Under the pieces are notes generated by a model. It was not told where the DNA came from. It made no database searches and saw nothing but the letters and a program-made list of their open reading frames with translations. Below are positions 49,970 through 61,760 of a DNA stretch of 64,000 bases, piece after piece (positions within the stretch are counted from its first letter, which is position 1; the number at the start of each line of letters is the position of its first letter). The translations under genes were made by a program, and so were the position numbers. The stretch comes from Lepisosteus oculatus (lineage: Eukaryota > Chordata > Actinopteri > Semionotiformes > Lepisosteidae), in NCBI RefSeq assembly GCF_040954835.1, contig NC_090711.1, positions 4,161,501 to 4,225,500 on the forward strand, in the 5' to 3' direction.

Positions 49970-50568
49970 CTCTTTGCACCATCACAGAGGGCATGAAGAC
50001 ATTACATGAAGCACATCACGTCACAAGCATTCTTCATACCACATGATTTCTCCCTAATTCTCCTTAATTCAACAGGAACCAATGTCCCTTTATAAATAGT
50101 AGCTGTTGCTCACGCAATTCATTGAATACTCAGGATACTATGCAATAAATTATTAATCACAATCTGTTAGATCACATCAGCAAAGGAAGTTAAAAAATGA
50201 ATTCATCTTCTTGTACGATTAAAATATTAATGCTATTTCTACTAGGTGGTAGAACAAGCACAGAAATAGAGTTCAGAAGTTCTCAAGTTGTGCTTTCCAT
50301 TCACAAAGTGTTAGCTGTTTTATAATTATGGGACTACTATTTTTACAGCTAGGGTTTACAGTATTAACGGGAACACAAAAACCCTGAATAATACACTTTC
50401 ACTCCCTGTCAATTCAGTGAAGTGCTAAAATAAAGGCCGCAACATGAAATGTTTAGCAAGTTCCCAAACCTCCCACACATTTGAAAAATAAATGAGCAAG
50501 AATAAGATGCTAAGATGCATCCCGACAGATTGTCCATCATGAGAACCAGACAGTATTTTTGTGCATCT

Positions 50569-51323
50569 TCAGCTTTTGCCCTCCCAAGGTTTGGGTCTTC
50601 TACTCATTTGAGACACGGTAGGACTTTGTTGGCACGGGCTGATGTTTAGTTTTTGGAGTCCAGGAACCTCTTTGCCACACTGAATGAGCTGAAACACCTC
50701 CGCAAACGAAAGCAGGGAGCCCTCTGCGTCCGGACTCCGTGGCTGAGTCGCGCTGGTGGGATCTGAAGCCCATGGGGTTTCCTGCAGGGTCTGGGGGTTC
50801 ACATCTCTGTGTGGACTGCTGCAGGGCTGCTCCCCGCGATCTGACTGGGGTGTCCGTGCGCTCTGCCACTTCCGGTAACCTTCGAGGTCAATGGGCTGAA
50901 CAAACCTACCAACACATTTGGACATTTTAAGGGGGCACCTTTTTCCTTTAATCTGGAAATAGGCTGCAAATAGTTTTTAATAGTTCTTCTACGGCTATCA
51001 TTGCCTTGTCAGCACACAACGTTAACTTTCACAGAACAAAGCTTCATAAAAATTAATAAAGTAGATTATAAGCAAACGAATTACTCTGAAATATCTTCTT
51101 GAAGAACAGTGTTCACCCTAGGTGTTACTCGATTTAAGTATCTTACACTTTTCCACAGTAGACAATCCCATAGTAATCCCACTACGTACCTGTTGTAATA
51201 GAAAATTTTCATTTTCAAAATATTTTCCTGCGTTTCACCCGTAATGTTAAGAGTCTTCAAGCCTTTTTGAAATCTGGCGTCATTTTCGAAGTCATGAGAA
51301 CTAAACCCAAGATAAGGCTCCAT
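50569..51323 (-). CDS. KPWE-motif protein, PEX39 (C6orf226)-like, two exons
   Basis: Exons on the minus strand: 51323-51190 (donor GTACGT) and 50905-50569 (acceptor TTGGTAG), phases matching, 156 aa. The start is the ATG at 51323, preceded by an in-frame stop at 51366-51368 with no other ATG between. Residues 1-60 form an unrecognised segment (KIFYYNRFVQPIDLEGYRKW). Residues 61-105 are polar and Pro/Ser-rich. Residues 110-156 have SFAEVFQLIQCGKEVPGL followed by RRPKPWE (about 148-153). Established knowledge: a [KR]PWE motif after such a helix is the hallmark of PEX39, which with PEX7 aids import of PTS2 proteins into peroxisomes. I infer a related role. Human C6orf226 is shorter and maps elsewhere, so orthology is open. 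Confidence 0.68.
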
Positions 51324-51505
51324 ATCATTCGTATAATCTTCAACACGAACCAAAACGTGAATCTTTTAACACATCACTATACATAAAATAAGTTATTTTC
51401 CTGTTGTTGCTAGAATCGATTTAGGGTGCAAATGTACATATAGTGAATTTATATTTGTGTCAGTGATTAAATTGAAATATTCTTCATATGAATTCTGTAC
51501 TCATT

Positions 51506-51526
51506 CTATCGATACAAAGCAGCCAT
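51506..51526 (-). promoter_or_regulatory. Short upstream ORF in the KPWE-gene leader
   Basis: Minus strand ATGGCTGCTTTGTATCGATAG encodes six residues and stop, about 180 bases upstream of the main ATG. A CCAAT box on the minus strand near 51607-51611 suggests a start of transcription in between, so the uORF is probably transcribed. Confidence 0.35.
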
Positions 51527-52129
51527 ATCGAATCGACGACAACGAGTGTCGGAGGTAAGAAAAGAAACAGGCTTCAAAAACGGAATCCAAACTAACATCG
51601 CCACCTATTGGACAGCATGTACACTTACACTTCAGAAATGACGAGGTTAGACGAAGACCTAAGGTGAGTTCAGTGACAGAAAACTTGTCTCCGTGGACAG
51701 TGCCTCAAAACTGAACAATACCTCTTCAGGTTATACTTTATTAACAGAAATACATTCATTTTACAGATTTTATTTTTTTCTAATTTAAGTTTTAAGGTAC
51801 AAATCAAACCTACAATTGCTGGAATCCCATGTCTGGTCTTGTCCACAATGTGTCCCAGACTAACACCCGGATATCGATGGATTATTGAAGATAAGAATCC
51901 CTACTGTTTTTCATCGTTTATATAGCCTTGAGTATGATCCATAATTAGTATTTATTTAGTAATATTTCTGGGTGAAGATTAATGGGACCTGTCACATAAC
52001 CAAGCCCTTTAGAAGTTACTTCTCCATGTTAAGATGAAAAGCTCTGCAAAAGGACCCTTCACTGAGGCTGTAGTGAACATTACTTGTGTTTTTCTGATGA
52101 AAGATATTGCATGAAGAAACCTTTCAAGG

Positions 52130-52300
52130 AGCAGTGTGGGGTAGCAGTCAGGGCTCTGCACTTGTAAATGGAAGGCTGTGGACTCAAAGCCTGGGTGTGG
52201 TGCTACTGTCCTGCCCCTGAGCAAGGTGTTTCACCTTAGTGTCAGTCAAGTCCCCTTCTGCATGAGTTAGCACTGGATCAGGCCAATAAAGGAACAGCAA
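52130..52300 (+). repeat. tRNA-type SINE-like repeat
   Basis: GGGTAGCAGTCAGGGCTCTG, CACTTGTAAATGGAAGGCTG, GTGGACTCAAAGCC, then CTGAGCAAGGTGTTTCACCT and an AACAGCAACAAC tail. Clearest copy in the window of the family also seen at 9155, 15425 and 60835. Confidence 0.65.
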
Positions 52301-52809
52301 CAACAGCAATACAACAGTTTTAGTGACTCTGATAGTCTTAAATAGTACTGATACATTTGCAGATCAGAAATCAGACTTTTTAGATGACGTGCATTGTAAA
52401 AAAGTGGCAATCCTATGTGCTGTTGTTGTTCAAATGAAGTATTACATGTAGTGAATATGACATAACAAATGGCTAAGTTCAGTGTTATACTATATAACAA
52501 TCCCTTCTTCGAACAGAATACCCCTGGGACTGAAAGTGATTTAAACGTTTTGTTCAGTATTTATTTATAGGACTAGAGTGTGAACTGAAACTTTGGTCAT
52601 CCGGGAAGCTCGTCTGAGAGCATTTGCAAGCACTGAATTTCACTACTGAAGATTTTCATAAATGCTCAGTCCTCAGTGAGGGGCTACTTTGCATAAGCAT
52701 TAGTATTAATCTGATTACAGATAACGTATTTTCTCAGGTAATAAATTGTACTGCAAAAGAAATAATAAATGACCTTTGTGGTAAAACGTTATAATTCATG
52801 GGAGGCAGG

Positions 52810-52919
52810 AAACGGGGAATAACATTTTTATTGAAAAAGAATGTTAAATAAATGTACAAATGATGTTATTCTCCAATGAAAATAATGATGTTAAGACGCC
52901 GAGGATGTCATGGCATGTC
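52810..52919 (-). other. Probable 3' UTR terminal exon of the OST4-like gene
   Basis: On the minus strand a clean acceptor (TTTTTTTATTGCAG) is followed by about 90 bases and AATAAA at 52832-52827. It is the first minus-strand terminal exon downstream of the OST4-like exon. The link is inferred, not shown. Confidence 0.5.
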
Positions 52920-53299
52920 CTGCAATAAAAAAAGGAAAAAAGGATAATAAATTATGCAGATTACACTATGCAAAAACGAATACATTAACAGAGTCAATGA
53001 ATCAGAATTTGGCATGTACAGTAGAGTAGACACTCAATCAGTAATAGATTAACTTTAAAAGGAGCTTTTGACATATTAATTCAGGACCTGGTGTTTCTCA
53101 CTGCAGTGAAGACAATGGCTTACAAATACGACTATTAATATTTTGTCTTCATTTAAGTTAATTGCCATAATAACCAAATGACTTTGAAGTCATTTTTGTT
53201 GTTGAGTATTTGAATATTGTATAATGGTCACCTTAGGACCAGGGTAGATATGAGTGATACCTCCCATAGTGGTATGCAGATGCTTTTAAGATTCATGTC

Positions 53300-53560
53300 A
53301 CCAGAATCTTAGGTCTGGGCAAACCTGGTTCTGGAGATTCTTTGTGTCTGCAGGACTTCATTCCAACTCAGATCTTAACAAGCTCATCAGCTCATCATCA
53401 GTTTCACAGGAGCAGTTTAACAGCTCCTTCCAGCTCTTCAGGTGCAGGTTATGTAAAGAGACCAAGAAAACCTGCAGACACACCGTCTCTCCTGATCAGA
53501 ATTGGCCACCACCACGCTAGACCATCTGAGGTGATAACTGGAGAGTCTGTAGGCCTTCTA
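53300..53560 (+). repeat. Dispersed repeat in the OST4-like gene intron
   Basis: Begins with GGGCAAACCTGGTTCTGGAG and CTGCAGGACTTCATTCCAAC, a common fish repeat head. The open frame from 53342 is the repeat and not a gene. Confidence 0.5.
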
Positions 53561-54280
53561 GTATTTTTTTCTTTGTCCCACTTAATGTTCCCCTGCATAT
53601 TTGTAGTCTGTATTTGGTTATTGTTAATGTTGTTGCTGGTATAGATCTCTCATTACATGAGTTTTCTTTCTCTGATCATTATCTCATTTCTTTTACCCTT
53701 ATCATTGGCTGTCTCTGTTATTACAGTTTTCTAAAGAATCTTTATGTAACCTGCACGTTTTTGCACCAGTGCCCCAATCAACACATACTTGCTCAGTTAC
53801 AATTAATAACATTTAGCTCATTTGCATAACTGACACTAGAACTCCAATGCAATCTGAACTCCTTTCATCCAAAAGCACAGGTGCCCTTCCCATCCTGATG
53901 ATATTCAAAAATCATATGGCATATGGATATGGATATGGCAATATTCAAAAAACAAAACTCTGGCCCTCCTGTATTTGTAAACAGTCTTTTATTGGATTTT
54001 CTCAGTGCTGTTGTATTGGTTGCACTCCTGCCACTGTAATGTTTAAGCAGAAATGCTGTGTTGTGATGTTCTGACTGAATTGCTGATTTTTAAACGGTCC
54101 ACATTCTCATTCTGTGAATCATATTGGGGGTGATTTTCTGCCATGAACCACAGTCTGGAAATATAACAATGGTCATGCAAATGATACCCGAAGAAAGTAA
54201 AAAAATTATGGTATACTGTCCTAAAAAAACATTTGTTCAGCTTCAGTTTGTAGGCGATGAAATTATTTTCTTTACTTACC

Positions 54281-54406
54281 TTAATGTCTATTATGCTTAG
54301 GCTTTCTTGGAGCATTAGTGACCACATAATGATAGAGTATAATAAGAAGGAAGACTGTAACTCCCAGCATATTGGCAAATATTGCAAGGTGGAAATCCTC
54401 AATCAT
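54281..54406 (-). CDS. OST4-like oligosaccharyltransferase subunit, 41 aa
   Basis: A single coding exon (54407-54280) encodes [20 protein letters not shown] then [21 protein letters not shown]. It keeps the OST4 pattern of the family: a short N-terminal segment, [11 protein letters not shown]-like helix, FLLxxLYHYV membrane helix and a basic tail. OST4 stabilises the STT3-containing oligosaccharyltransferase in the ER membrane (known role). Human OST4 has 37 residues. The acceptor TTTTCTCAG ends one base before the ATG and the donor GTAAGT lies one base after the stop. So the gene has introns on both sides and is not a processed copy. A terminal exon with AATAAA is visible at 52919-~52810. 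The C-terminal extension and several changed residues suggest a paralog rather than the main OST4. The 5' UTR exon was not located. Confidence 0.83.
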   Translation of the reverse strand: MIEDFHLAIFANMLGVTVFLLIILYHYVVTNAPRKPKHNRH

Positions 54407-54407
54407 T

Positions 54408-57400
54408 CTGAGAAAACAAAGAAACATCTGAGGGTGATTACGGCGTAAATGTCCACACTTAACATGAATACATTACTAGACTGACTGATCATTATAATGA
54501 TATCTCATCAGACCATTCTGCTTTTACGATCTGTACATACTGTATATACATATTTAATATTAAATTAAAAAACAACACGAGTCTCGGGGTGTTTGTAGAA
54601 ACTATAATGTCCTCTCATATGAAATTTCAGACTGATATCTGGTTTTTCTGTATTCAACAGCCCACATGGCACGCTGCATGTCAAGTCTTACAGACCGATA
54701 AAGCTTCAAGCTCTCCATCAAGCATTCAGGTTGTGTAATTTTGAGCACAGACCCCGTTACATCCTGCGTATGTTATAATTTCAATAAATGTAGAAAGATT
54801 AAGAGTATAAATTCTGATAAACCGGTGCCGTATCATTTACAGCTTTCGCCGTAAAAGGTGTGCTTTTTCTCTCGAAACACAGCGTCCGCAATGAATGAAA
54901 TTGCTGTCCAAACACAATTTCTAACTTGTCTCAATTGCGGCTATTTTATTTAAAACTTAAATCAGTCGAACATAGAAACACATAAATAACAGGTTTACCT
55001 TATATATTTTTTTTTTATCGGGGCTTCAATTTTTTGTTTAAAAACGAAAGTTACACTTAACTTCCTTATCGAGAAAGAGATGCGCGTCATAAGGGTTTTT
55101 TGACTATGGAAATCAATCCGTCAGCGAGACAGAGGGGAGAAAGTTATATTTCGGGAGCAGGCGGGCTGGTCATTCGGTTAAAACAAATTCTCGACTTCTA
55201 GGTGTTCACGACAGCACGGAGTTCAGGACAGGGAGAAATAACTAAATTAAAAAAAAAATCGATAGAGGATTGAAGACTTCAAAGCACCTTTATTAATGGT
55301 TCAACTTCTTATCTTTGTTGTCCACCTGATACCCGCCTAGGTATTATCTGCTAAAGGAAACTCCGTTGCGGAGGCATGACTCCGAACATTGACCGTTCAC
55401 TTTAAACAATGCGTCTACTACATTTGTATAATATTGGTTAGTGATTTTTAAGGCTAGATAAAGCGATTCAACGTTTAAGCTTCTGTGAAATCTGTGTGGC
55501 CTACTTAATTAGTGCAGCAAGTATAGACAGGACATTACATTTTTAATCCTGATATCAGCATCAGTTCTCTTGTAAACACAGCTTTAAAACCTGTAAAGTA
55601 TGAAAAAAGCTAAGACAAATGAAACATTTCCAAACCATTAAGTGCTGTTTTAATGTTCATGCTTGAATGCCAAGCCTTACGGATGACATCTCTTCTCCTC
55701 AAGAGTGTTAAAATGAGTAACATTATTTCTGTGACCCCCAGCTGTAGCTGTTCATTTTTTCAATACAATTTGTGAAACCAGCGTCAAGAGAATTGGTATT
55801 ATTATAAGGTTTCTGTTGTGTCAAGATACACTCACTGAAAGCAAGAGAATGATGTGTTGTACTATTTCCTTCTCAAGGTGATGCTGAAAATGAATGTGCT
55901 TTTGCATCAGAATCTGTGCGTAACCTTGTGTGTGTAAATGTGTGTAACATTTACAATACATCGTGACCAAATAGAGGAATAGGAACAGCTTTGGGGTTTT
56001 ATGTGGATGGATTGAAAGCTGTCAACTAAAGGAAAAAAGACATGTCTATTCAAAAAGTCTGTGGGTGCCATGGCATTTTGAGTGTTTCAGGTTTAATCCC
56101 ACCCCACTTAACAAGGGGTTACTGTAGAGACACCCTACATGCACAAGGTAGCATGAAATGTGGGACAATTGTCCTTTTTGTCTCCTGATATTAAATTTAC
56201 CATTTAAAAAATGATTAGATATGAGCAATTCAGTAATGCAGTAAAGTGCTAATTAATTTGTACAATTATCATAGTGTAGAGTGAGAGACTCTTTACTTGT
56301 ATTGCTGAAGGTATAATATATCTGAAAGATATACTACCAAGAAAATTAAAACACACAATAATGTAACTCCTTGTACAGGCAACGCTTATTATCACCCTAA
56401 ACAACTGTGTCATCCCTGTGTGTTTCAGAATGTTTTGGAGGAAATATTATGAGTCATGTCAAAACAGTTTATTTCACAGTCATAGTTCATGTTTAAATAT
56501 AGCATTTGATTCATATTTTGCTCCAAGGTAATTGAATAAAGACTTTGATAATCAGTGAAATCCACTTTAATGAACACACAAGTTTGCATGAACCAAAACA
56601 TATTAATTTTCTATTTGCATTTTTGTTTATGTTACTATCCTCTTTGTCTTCTTTCTAGAAAATAATTAGTCGTACAGGCAGTTGTAGTCAAGAGAAAGCC
56701 CTTTTGCATTAGCCTGCTCTGGAGGCTTGACCTATGTCAGAGTTACATTTCTGGTACTACCACTTCAGACATCAGCTGTCGGCTGTTTGTCAATGTGTCA
56801 GAGAGCTCATTCTCATACAGAGCACACGCAGTGCATGTTAGCTTGTGTTTTGACAGAAGTGTTGCTGGATCTTTTTTATCTTACCTGAAGTACAAAGGAA
56901 AAGCCTCATAAGCTCTTCTTTCCAAAGGTATTATAAATTTGAATGCACTGCAAGGCACGGTTCTAAATATTAGTCACATTTAAATTGTATCAAGCAGCTT
57001 TGAAGGTTCTTCTGCAGGCAAAAGAGCTTCAATCATGTAGTACAGGAAGGCCAGAGTAGTGGTCATCAGGCACAGTTATGGGGAAAGCTGCTTGGCTCTG
57101 CTCAGATCACCCTGACAATGCAGTGTGTTCTAGGTTTGCCGGAAAGTTATGCATCAAGCCTGAAAATAAAACTGAACTTGATCGGCCTCATAAACATGTC
57201 TTTTTTTTAAATACTAGTTATCATTATTGCATTTTCATAAATGGAACCCATAGAATTTGGCAATTATGTATCAAGCTGATATTTCAACTGATCAAAAATG
57301 CAAAGCACAGTACAGCATTTGTGGATTTATTTATCTAAAAAACTTCTCAGCGGATACCTGTTTTGCTGAATATTATTAGTTTTTTAAGAACATGCTGAAA

Positions 57401-58230
57401 CAAAGCGCCACAGTTTTCAAAATTAATTGCAGCCAAATACGCTGCTTTCTTTCATGATTCTCATTGTTTATATCAGCACACAGCGCCACGTGAGGACAGT
57501 TCATGCCTGTCTGATAATGAAGGCAGTTATGAGAGGAAGCAGAGGAGAGTGCGAGACAGCTGCTCTTTTCTGAGTCACTGCCAGGCTCCGTGGTGCTTCA
57601 TAATCTGATTGTGTGATCTTTACAGGAAGCAGAATGAGGGAGCTACTGTACTGTATCTGTTTGCCTCCGCCCAGCAGTACTGGTGCTAACTTGAAGGCCT
57701 CCAGGCTCCCCCGAAGCCACCACAAATATTCAGAAACTGAAAAAAGAATATTTTCATTCTGTTTGGTGAAAGCTGTTAAAAGCAGGTGGTTCACTTGTGT
57801 TCTGGCAACTCCTGACCTACTGTATATGGATGTGGATGAAGCAGTGCTGTGTTTCAATATTGTCAGTAGTATTCTATGCTAATTGTACTGGAGCAGGAAT
57901 ATTGCATTGTCTTGTACTACTTGTAATCATTGTTGCCACACAATTGCTATATATCATTTAATTTATTATTTTATTAGGGGCAGTTTAAATGGATTAAAAG
58001 AGTAATGTAATCACCCTGTGATGAGCTGGTGGTTTGCCATTTCAGGAGAATATTACTCTTGACTGCTATATTAAAATACATTTTATTAAATATTATTTGA
58101 ATGGTATTACACGTGTTTCAAGTGCAGCTTAATGTTCGGAAGAATATTTTTACATTCATAATGCACCTAATGCTATCTGCCCCATTTATGCTTTTTCATA
58201 AAAATAGCATAAAAGAGAGGCTGAAGTAGT
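54408..58230. other. Intergenic region between the OST4-like gene and ACSS2
   Basis: Should hold the OST4-like 5' exon and promoter. CpG-containing sequence at 54835-54890 and 55020-55220 is a candidate. A minus-strand donor (TTCAG then GTAAGA, at about 56886) is also present, but no reading frame supports an exon. The rest is AT-rich. Confidence 0.5.
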
Positions 58231-58375
58231 TCAAGCAGGGAGCTGCGTCAGGAACAAGCGAAGGTTTATTCCATGCTGAAAAGAAAAGAAACACAACGTT
58301 TAGGCTGTGGAGCCTTCTTCGGGTGTGAACAGCCGAAACGTTGTGTTTCTACGTCTTCTCTTTTCAGCATGGGAA
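58230..58375. repeat. Foldback repeat upstream of ACSS2
   Basis: The arm CCATGCTGAAAAGAAAAGAA then ACACAACGTTT (58272-58302) is nearly the reverse complement of 58334-58373. The loop carries GGCTGTGGAGCCTTCTTCGG, related to the repeat at 7650-7835. Confidence 0.75.
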
Positions 58376-58559
58376 TAGACTTCGACTTGTTTCATAAAGG
58401 AGAGTTGCTAAAATTTGCCCCACGCAAGGCACGCCGTCGACTTAATATGACGATCGCATGTGTCCATATTTGGCACGCCAGCGTGGTTCAGTGTCGTAGC
58501 CCCTGCTCGTCCTCCCTGAGCTAAGAAAACCAGATTTCATGGTCACACTTCGCAGGTTT

Positions 58560-59323
58560 CATGACAGCCGTGCGAGTCCGCCAGCTGAGCCGACGCTCAC
58601 GGCACGCCTTCACTTCGGCAACGTCGGCCTCGCCGGACCACGCAGCCAGCCCACTGCACCTTTAAGCGAGGTTTTTTTTTAAATTGATTTATTTTTCGTC
58701 ATCAGCCAGTTCGGGCGTCCGTTGGCTGTGCCGAAGAGCTCCGCCTCGTCATTGAGGGCAAAAGCAAGCGAAGTGACTTTTACACACCGTGCGGGGAGCC
58801 GAGGTGGTGGACAGAGGGTGGGAGGAGAAGGGGACGTTTTTTTTTTTATTTCGCAGCCAGCGGTTCGCTTTCCCTTTGCTCCCCCTGGAATGCAATAGTT
58901 GATTGAATTTCAGATTTTACTTTTTATTTGTTTGCACGCCAGTTAAATCAACATTTTGTTTGCAATTTCAAAACGAAAACAAGATTCGTATCGCAAACAA
59001 ATAGGAAGCATGTGGCAGTAAGGCTAAGGTGTGCTTTTACAGGGCTCCAGTTGAAATTGAGGGCTGGGGAAAAAAATATTTTGTGCTGTAAGAACGATTC
59101 TATTTATTCGCATTTCGTGAAGCGTGCATGGTGCAAAAGGCACAGGATCGGTGTAAGCTCCGTTTCTGAGCTCGAACAAGGAAGTGTTGTTGTTGCTGCA
59201 GCTGGGAGCGTTTGTTTAGTGTGCGAGGAGTTGAGGACAGCGCGCAAAACCAACCCTTTCCAGATCTAGGCAAGCTACATATACTTTAGATACCTAGAAA
59301 TATAAAAAAAAGGTAAGCCAACA
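58560..59323 (+). promoter_or_regulatory. acss2: CpG-rich promoter and 5' UTR of ACSS2
   Basis: CpG and GC density is high over 58560-58830 and falls away after. The first coding exon starts at 59324. A CCAAT-type inverted motif (GTTGGCTG, about 58720) is present; no clear sterol-response element was identified. The transcription start is not fixed. Confidence 0.65.
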
Positions 59324-61268
59324 ATGATCCCCGATCGAGCCCCGCAAGGAGATGTATATCTTGCTCCGAATGATTTGATAAAAAAAGCTCACGTACCAAA
59401 TTTTGAAAAATACAAAGAGCTCTACATGAAGTCGATGGAAAGCCCGGAAGGTAAGTCTTTACTTTCTGTGTATTTTTTTTTATCCCAATGCAGCTGAGTG
59501 CACTGTCAAGTAGCTGGTAGTTCTTGACCGCCGCTTAGTCTTGACTATCAGATGGATCTGCATGTTGCTAGTTTTGGACAACTGGTAACTGTAACTGTTA
59601 ACGTCAGTGTCATATAGATTGTAAACTGTCGCCGCCGCTCCGGGGTGAGGTGTATGAAGACCGTCTTGTTAAAACGCCATTGCAAAGGGGGCGGATTTTT
59701 AGCTCGTGTGTGCCCACTTGAAAAAATGAAAATATGACTAATATGACACATGTTTTGAAAATTTTGGAGAAGAGGGCCTGTACGACTTTCGCGCTGGGTC
59801 CGCACCAGGTAACCCGTGTGTTAAGATAGTGGAGGGGGCGTTACCTCGTTTACCTGAGCAAACTCGTCGGCCAGGCTTGCTTTCATAGCCCTGGTCTTGT
59901 CAGGTTGGAAATTTACGGTATAGGGGTCAGCTTCTGAACGGTGCATATAAGTGCATTGCAACTTTTTTTTCCCCCTCATTTGACCTCATCGCTCCTGGTT
60001 ATTCAGTGCCAGTGTAGGTTCTTCTGGACATTAATCCATTTTAATAGTCAAACCAACGCGCATAGCTTGCTGCTGTTTCTGAGAGCCGGGAATAATAAAA
60101 GGTGTGGTTGGGTGGAGGTGTATGATCCAGGTTACAAATTGGTGAAATCTGAATATCCCTATTTACTGAGGGATCGTGTATTATCAGTAAGTCTCTGTCT
60201 CTCAAATCTTTTTCCTCTCCCCCAAGTGACAGCCTGTGATATACCGTGTGTTTGGCTGTTATTCTTAAAATAAAGACGGTTCATACCATTACTCATCGGC
60301 TTCTTGGCGTGGGACCCAGTTAATTCATAAACCGCAGGATCTGTAGGACAAAAATGAGCTTGGTATAATTTGTTGGTGGAGGATGGGCTAACCATGTAAG
60401 TTAAGAACATAAGAAAGGTTACAAATCAGAGGAGGGCATTAGCACATCTGGTTCATTTAGTAGTTAATAGCTGTTAACCAGTTAAGCGGTGATGATGTCT
60501 GTTTTTCATATAATACACCTAATTTATTGCAGCAGTGCATAGCGTTTTTTATTTACACAAAGAGGCATTCAGCTCCATATTATATGTATTGTTTAATTAT
60601 ACTGTGTGGGAGCCATAGAGGGAAATGTCATGTCACTATAGACAGCCCGTGGCCAGCAGCATGTCGGATATTTCAGAGGGTTGGAAGATCTTGCATAGTC
60701 TTCTCCGAACGGTTGTACACTGTTATCCTCGCAGGGCATTTAATTGCCGAGCTGATCCTGAGTTTAGCTTCATAGGCTGCCAAAAGCCTTCCACTTTCTT
60801 TGCTCTGTGTAACAGCAGCAATAGTGGGGACCTGTGGTTAGGGCTCAGGGTCCCTGACTGAGAGGAATCTCAACCTTGGGCAAGATACTTCACTCCGACT
60901 GCCCAGCTGTGCACAAATGGGTACGCTCCAGGTCGTCATGATAACTGGATTTATAGGTTGACTCATCTGGTTGAATAAAGGATTAAGTAGATCTTGGCAC
61001 ACAAAACAGTTCCTTGAACTCATGAGCTCTGCCCTTTCCCTGTGTTTCCACGTTTGTTTTTATTTCTTTCAGAGTTTTGGGGGAGCATCGCTGATGAATT
61101 TTTCTGGAAGACCAAGCATTCGGGCCGGTTTCTGGATTATAACTTCGATGTAACGAAAGGCAGCATCTACATCAAGTGCATGGAAGGAGCTACAACCAAC
61201 ATTTGCTACAACCTCCTGGATAGGAATGTGAATGAGAAGAAACTGGGCGATAAAATTGCATTCTTTTG
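59324..61268 (+). CDS. acss2: Cytosolic acetyl-CoA synthetase 2, N-terminal part (first two coding exons)
   Basis: ACSS2 joins acetate and CoA using ATP to make acetyl-CoA in cytosol and nucleus. Exon 1 is 59324-59450 (ATG context ACAATGA, donor GTAAGT) and exon 2 is 61073-61268 (donor GTGAGT); phases 1 and 2. The 107 residues contain AHVPNFEKYKELY and EFWGSIADEFFWKT, then YNFDVTKGSIYIKCMEGATT and NICYNLLDRNVNEKKLGDKI, which is the acetyl-CoA synthetase N-terminal domain (ACAS_N). The N-terminus is shorter than the human one and lacks its Gly/Ser-rich leader. The AMP-binding core lies in later exons outside the window. I found no further exon between 61269 and 64000, so intron 2 is longer than 2.7 kb. 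Confidence 0.95.
60405..60480 (+). repeat. Dispersed repeat fragment in ACSS2 intron 1
   Basis: AGAACATAAGAAAGGTTACA and CAGAGGAGGGCATTAGCACA match the start of the GAGAGGAGGCCATTC family seen at 35375. Confidence 0.55.
60835..60985 (+). repeat. tRNA-type SINE-like repeat in ACSS2 intron 1
   Basis: GTGGTTAGGGCTCAGGGTCC, then CTTGGGCAAGATACTTCACT and a TTGAATAAAGG tail; same layout as 52130-52300. It ends about 90 bases before exon 61073. Confidence 0.55.
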
Positions 61269-61539
61269 GTGAGTGTCGGAGTTTAGCCAGTGGTAGCTGC
61301 CTCATTTTAAAGTACTAGCCTGTTCTTATATTCAAGACTGGTGTATCTGTGAGTTATGAAGAAAAGATGGGTCAGTAATTAGATGGCAGAAGATCAAGTT
61401 TGAGGAGAGGTGCATCTTCAGTCAGAGATTGACCGAGAAACATTTATTTTCCAAGGCAAGAATAACAAAAAATCCATCTCTTTCTCATAATTGCAAAGAA
61501 TAGCGATTTAGTGATTTAGACCGTAAAGCCAGGTCTCAG

Positions 61540-61760
61540 CCCCAGTGCAGGCTGAAATCTGTGATCGCAGGTCCAGGTCTGGATCATGTCACTAGCTGAT
61601 TGTGACTGGGATTGCCCACCCGATGGCTCACAGTTGGCTAAGCACTGCAGAGAGTAGGGTAGGATTAAGGGGAGAAGGTCTCTCAGCTCTCTGCCTTCTG
61701 GGCTCTTGCAGGCTTCCATAGTGTTGGTGAGGGGCTTCTCTTCTAGTCAGTGGTGCACAG
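61540..61760 (+). repeat. SINE-like repeat in ACSS2 intron 2
   Basis: Carries TGGATCATGTCACTAGCTGA and GGCTTCTCTTCTAGTCAG. Counterpart of the copy at 40040-40205. Confidence 0.5.

Larger units (their letters stand above)
51370..52800. other. Intergenic region between the KPWE gene and the OST4-like gene
   Basis: Holds the probable leader and promoter of the KPWE gene (51370-51620) and a SINE-like repeat at 52130-52300. A plus-strand ATG with eight codons leads into a good GTGAGT donor (51638-51663), but no continuation was found. Otherwise AT-rich and without supported exons. Confidence 0.55.

Noticed and set aside
57501-57857. 118-codon minus-strand frame
   Set aside because: No domain, no splice or promoter context and ordinary base composition.
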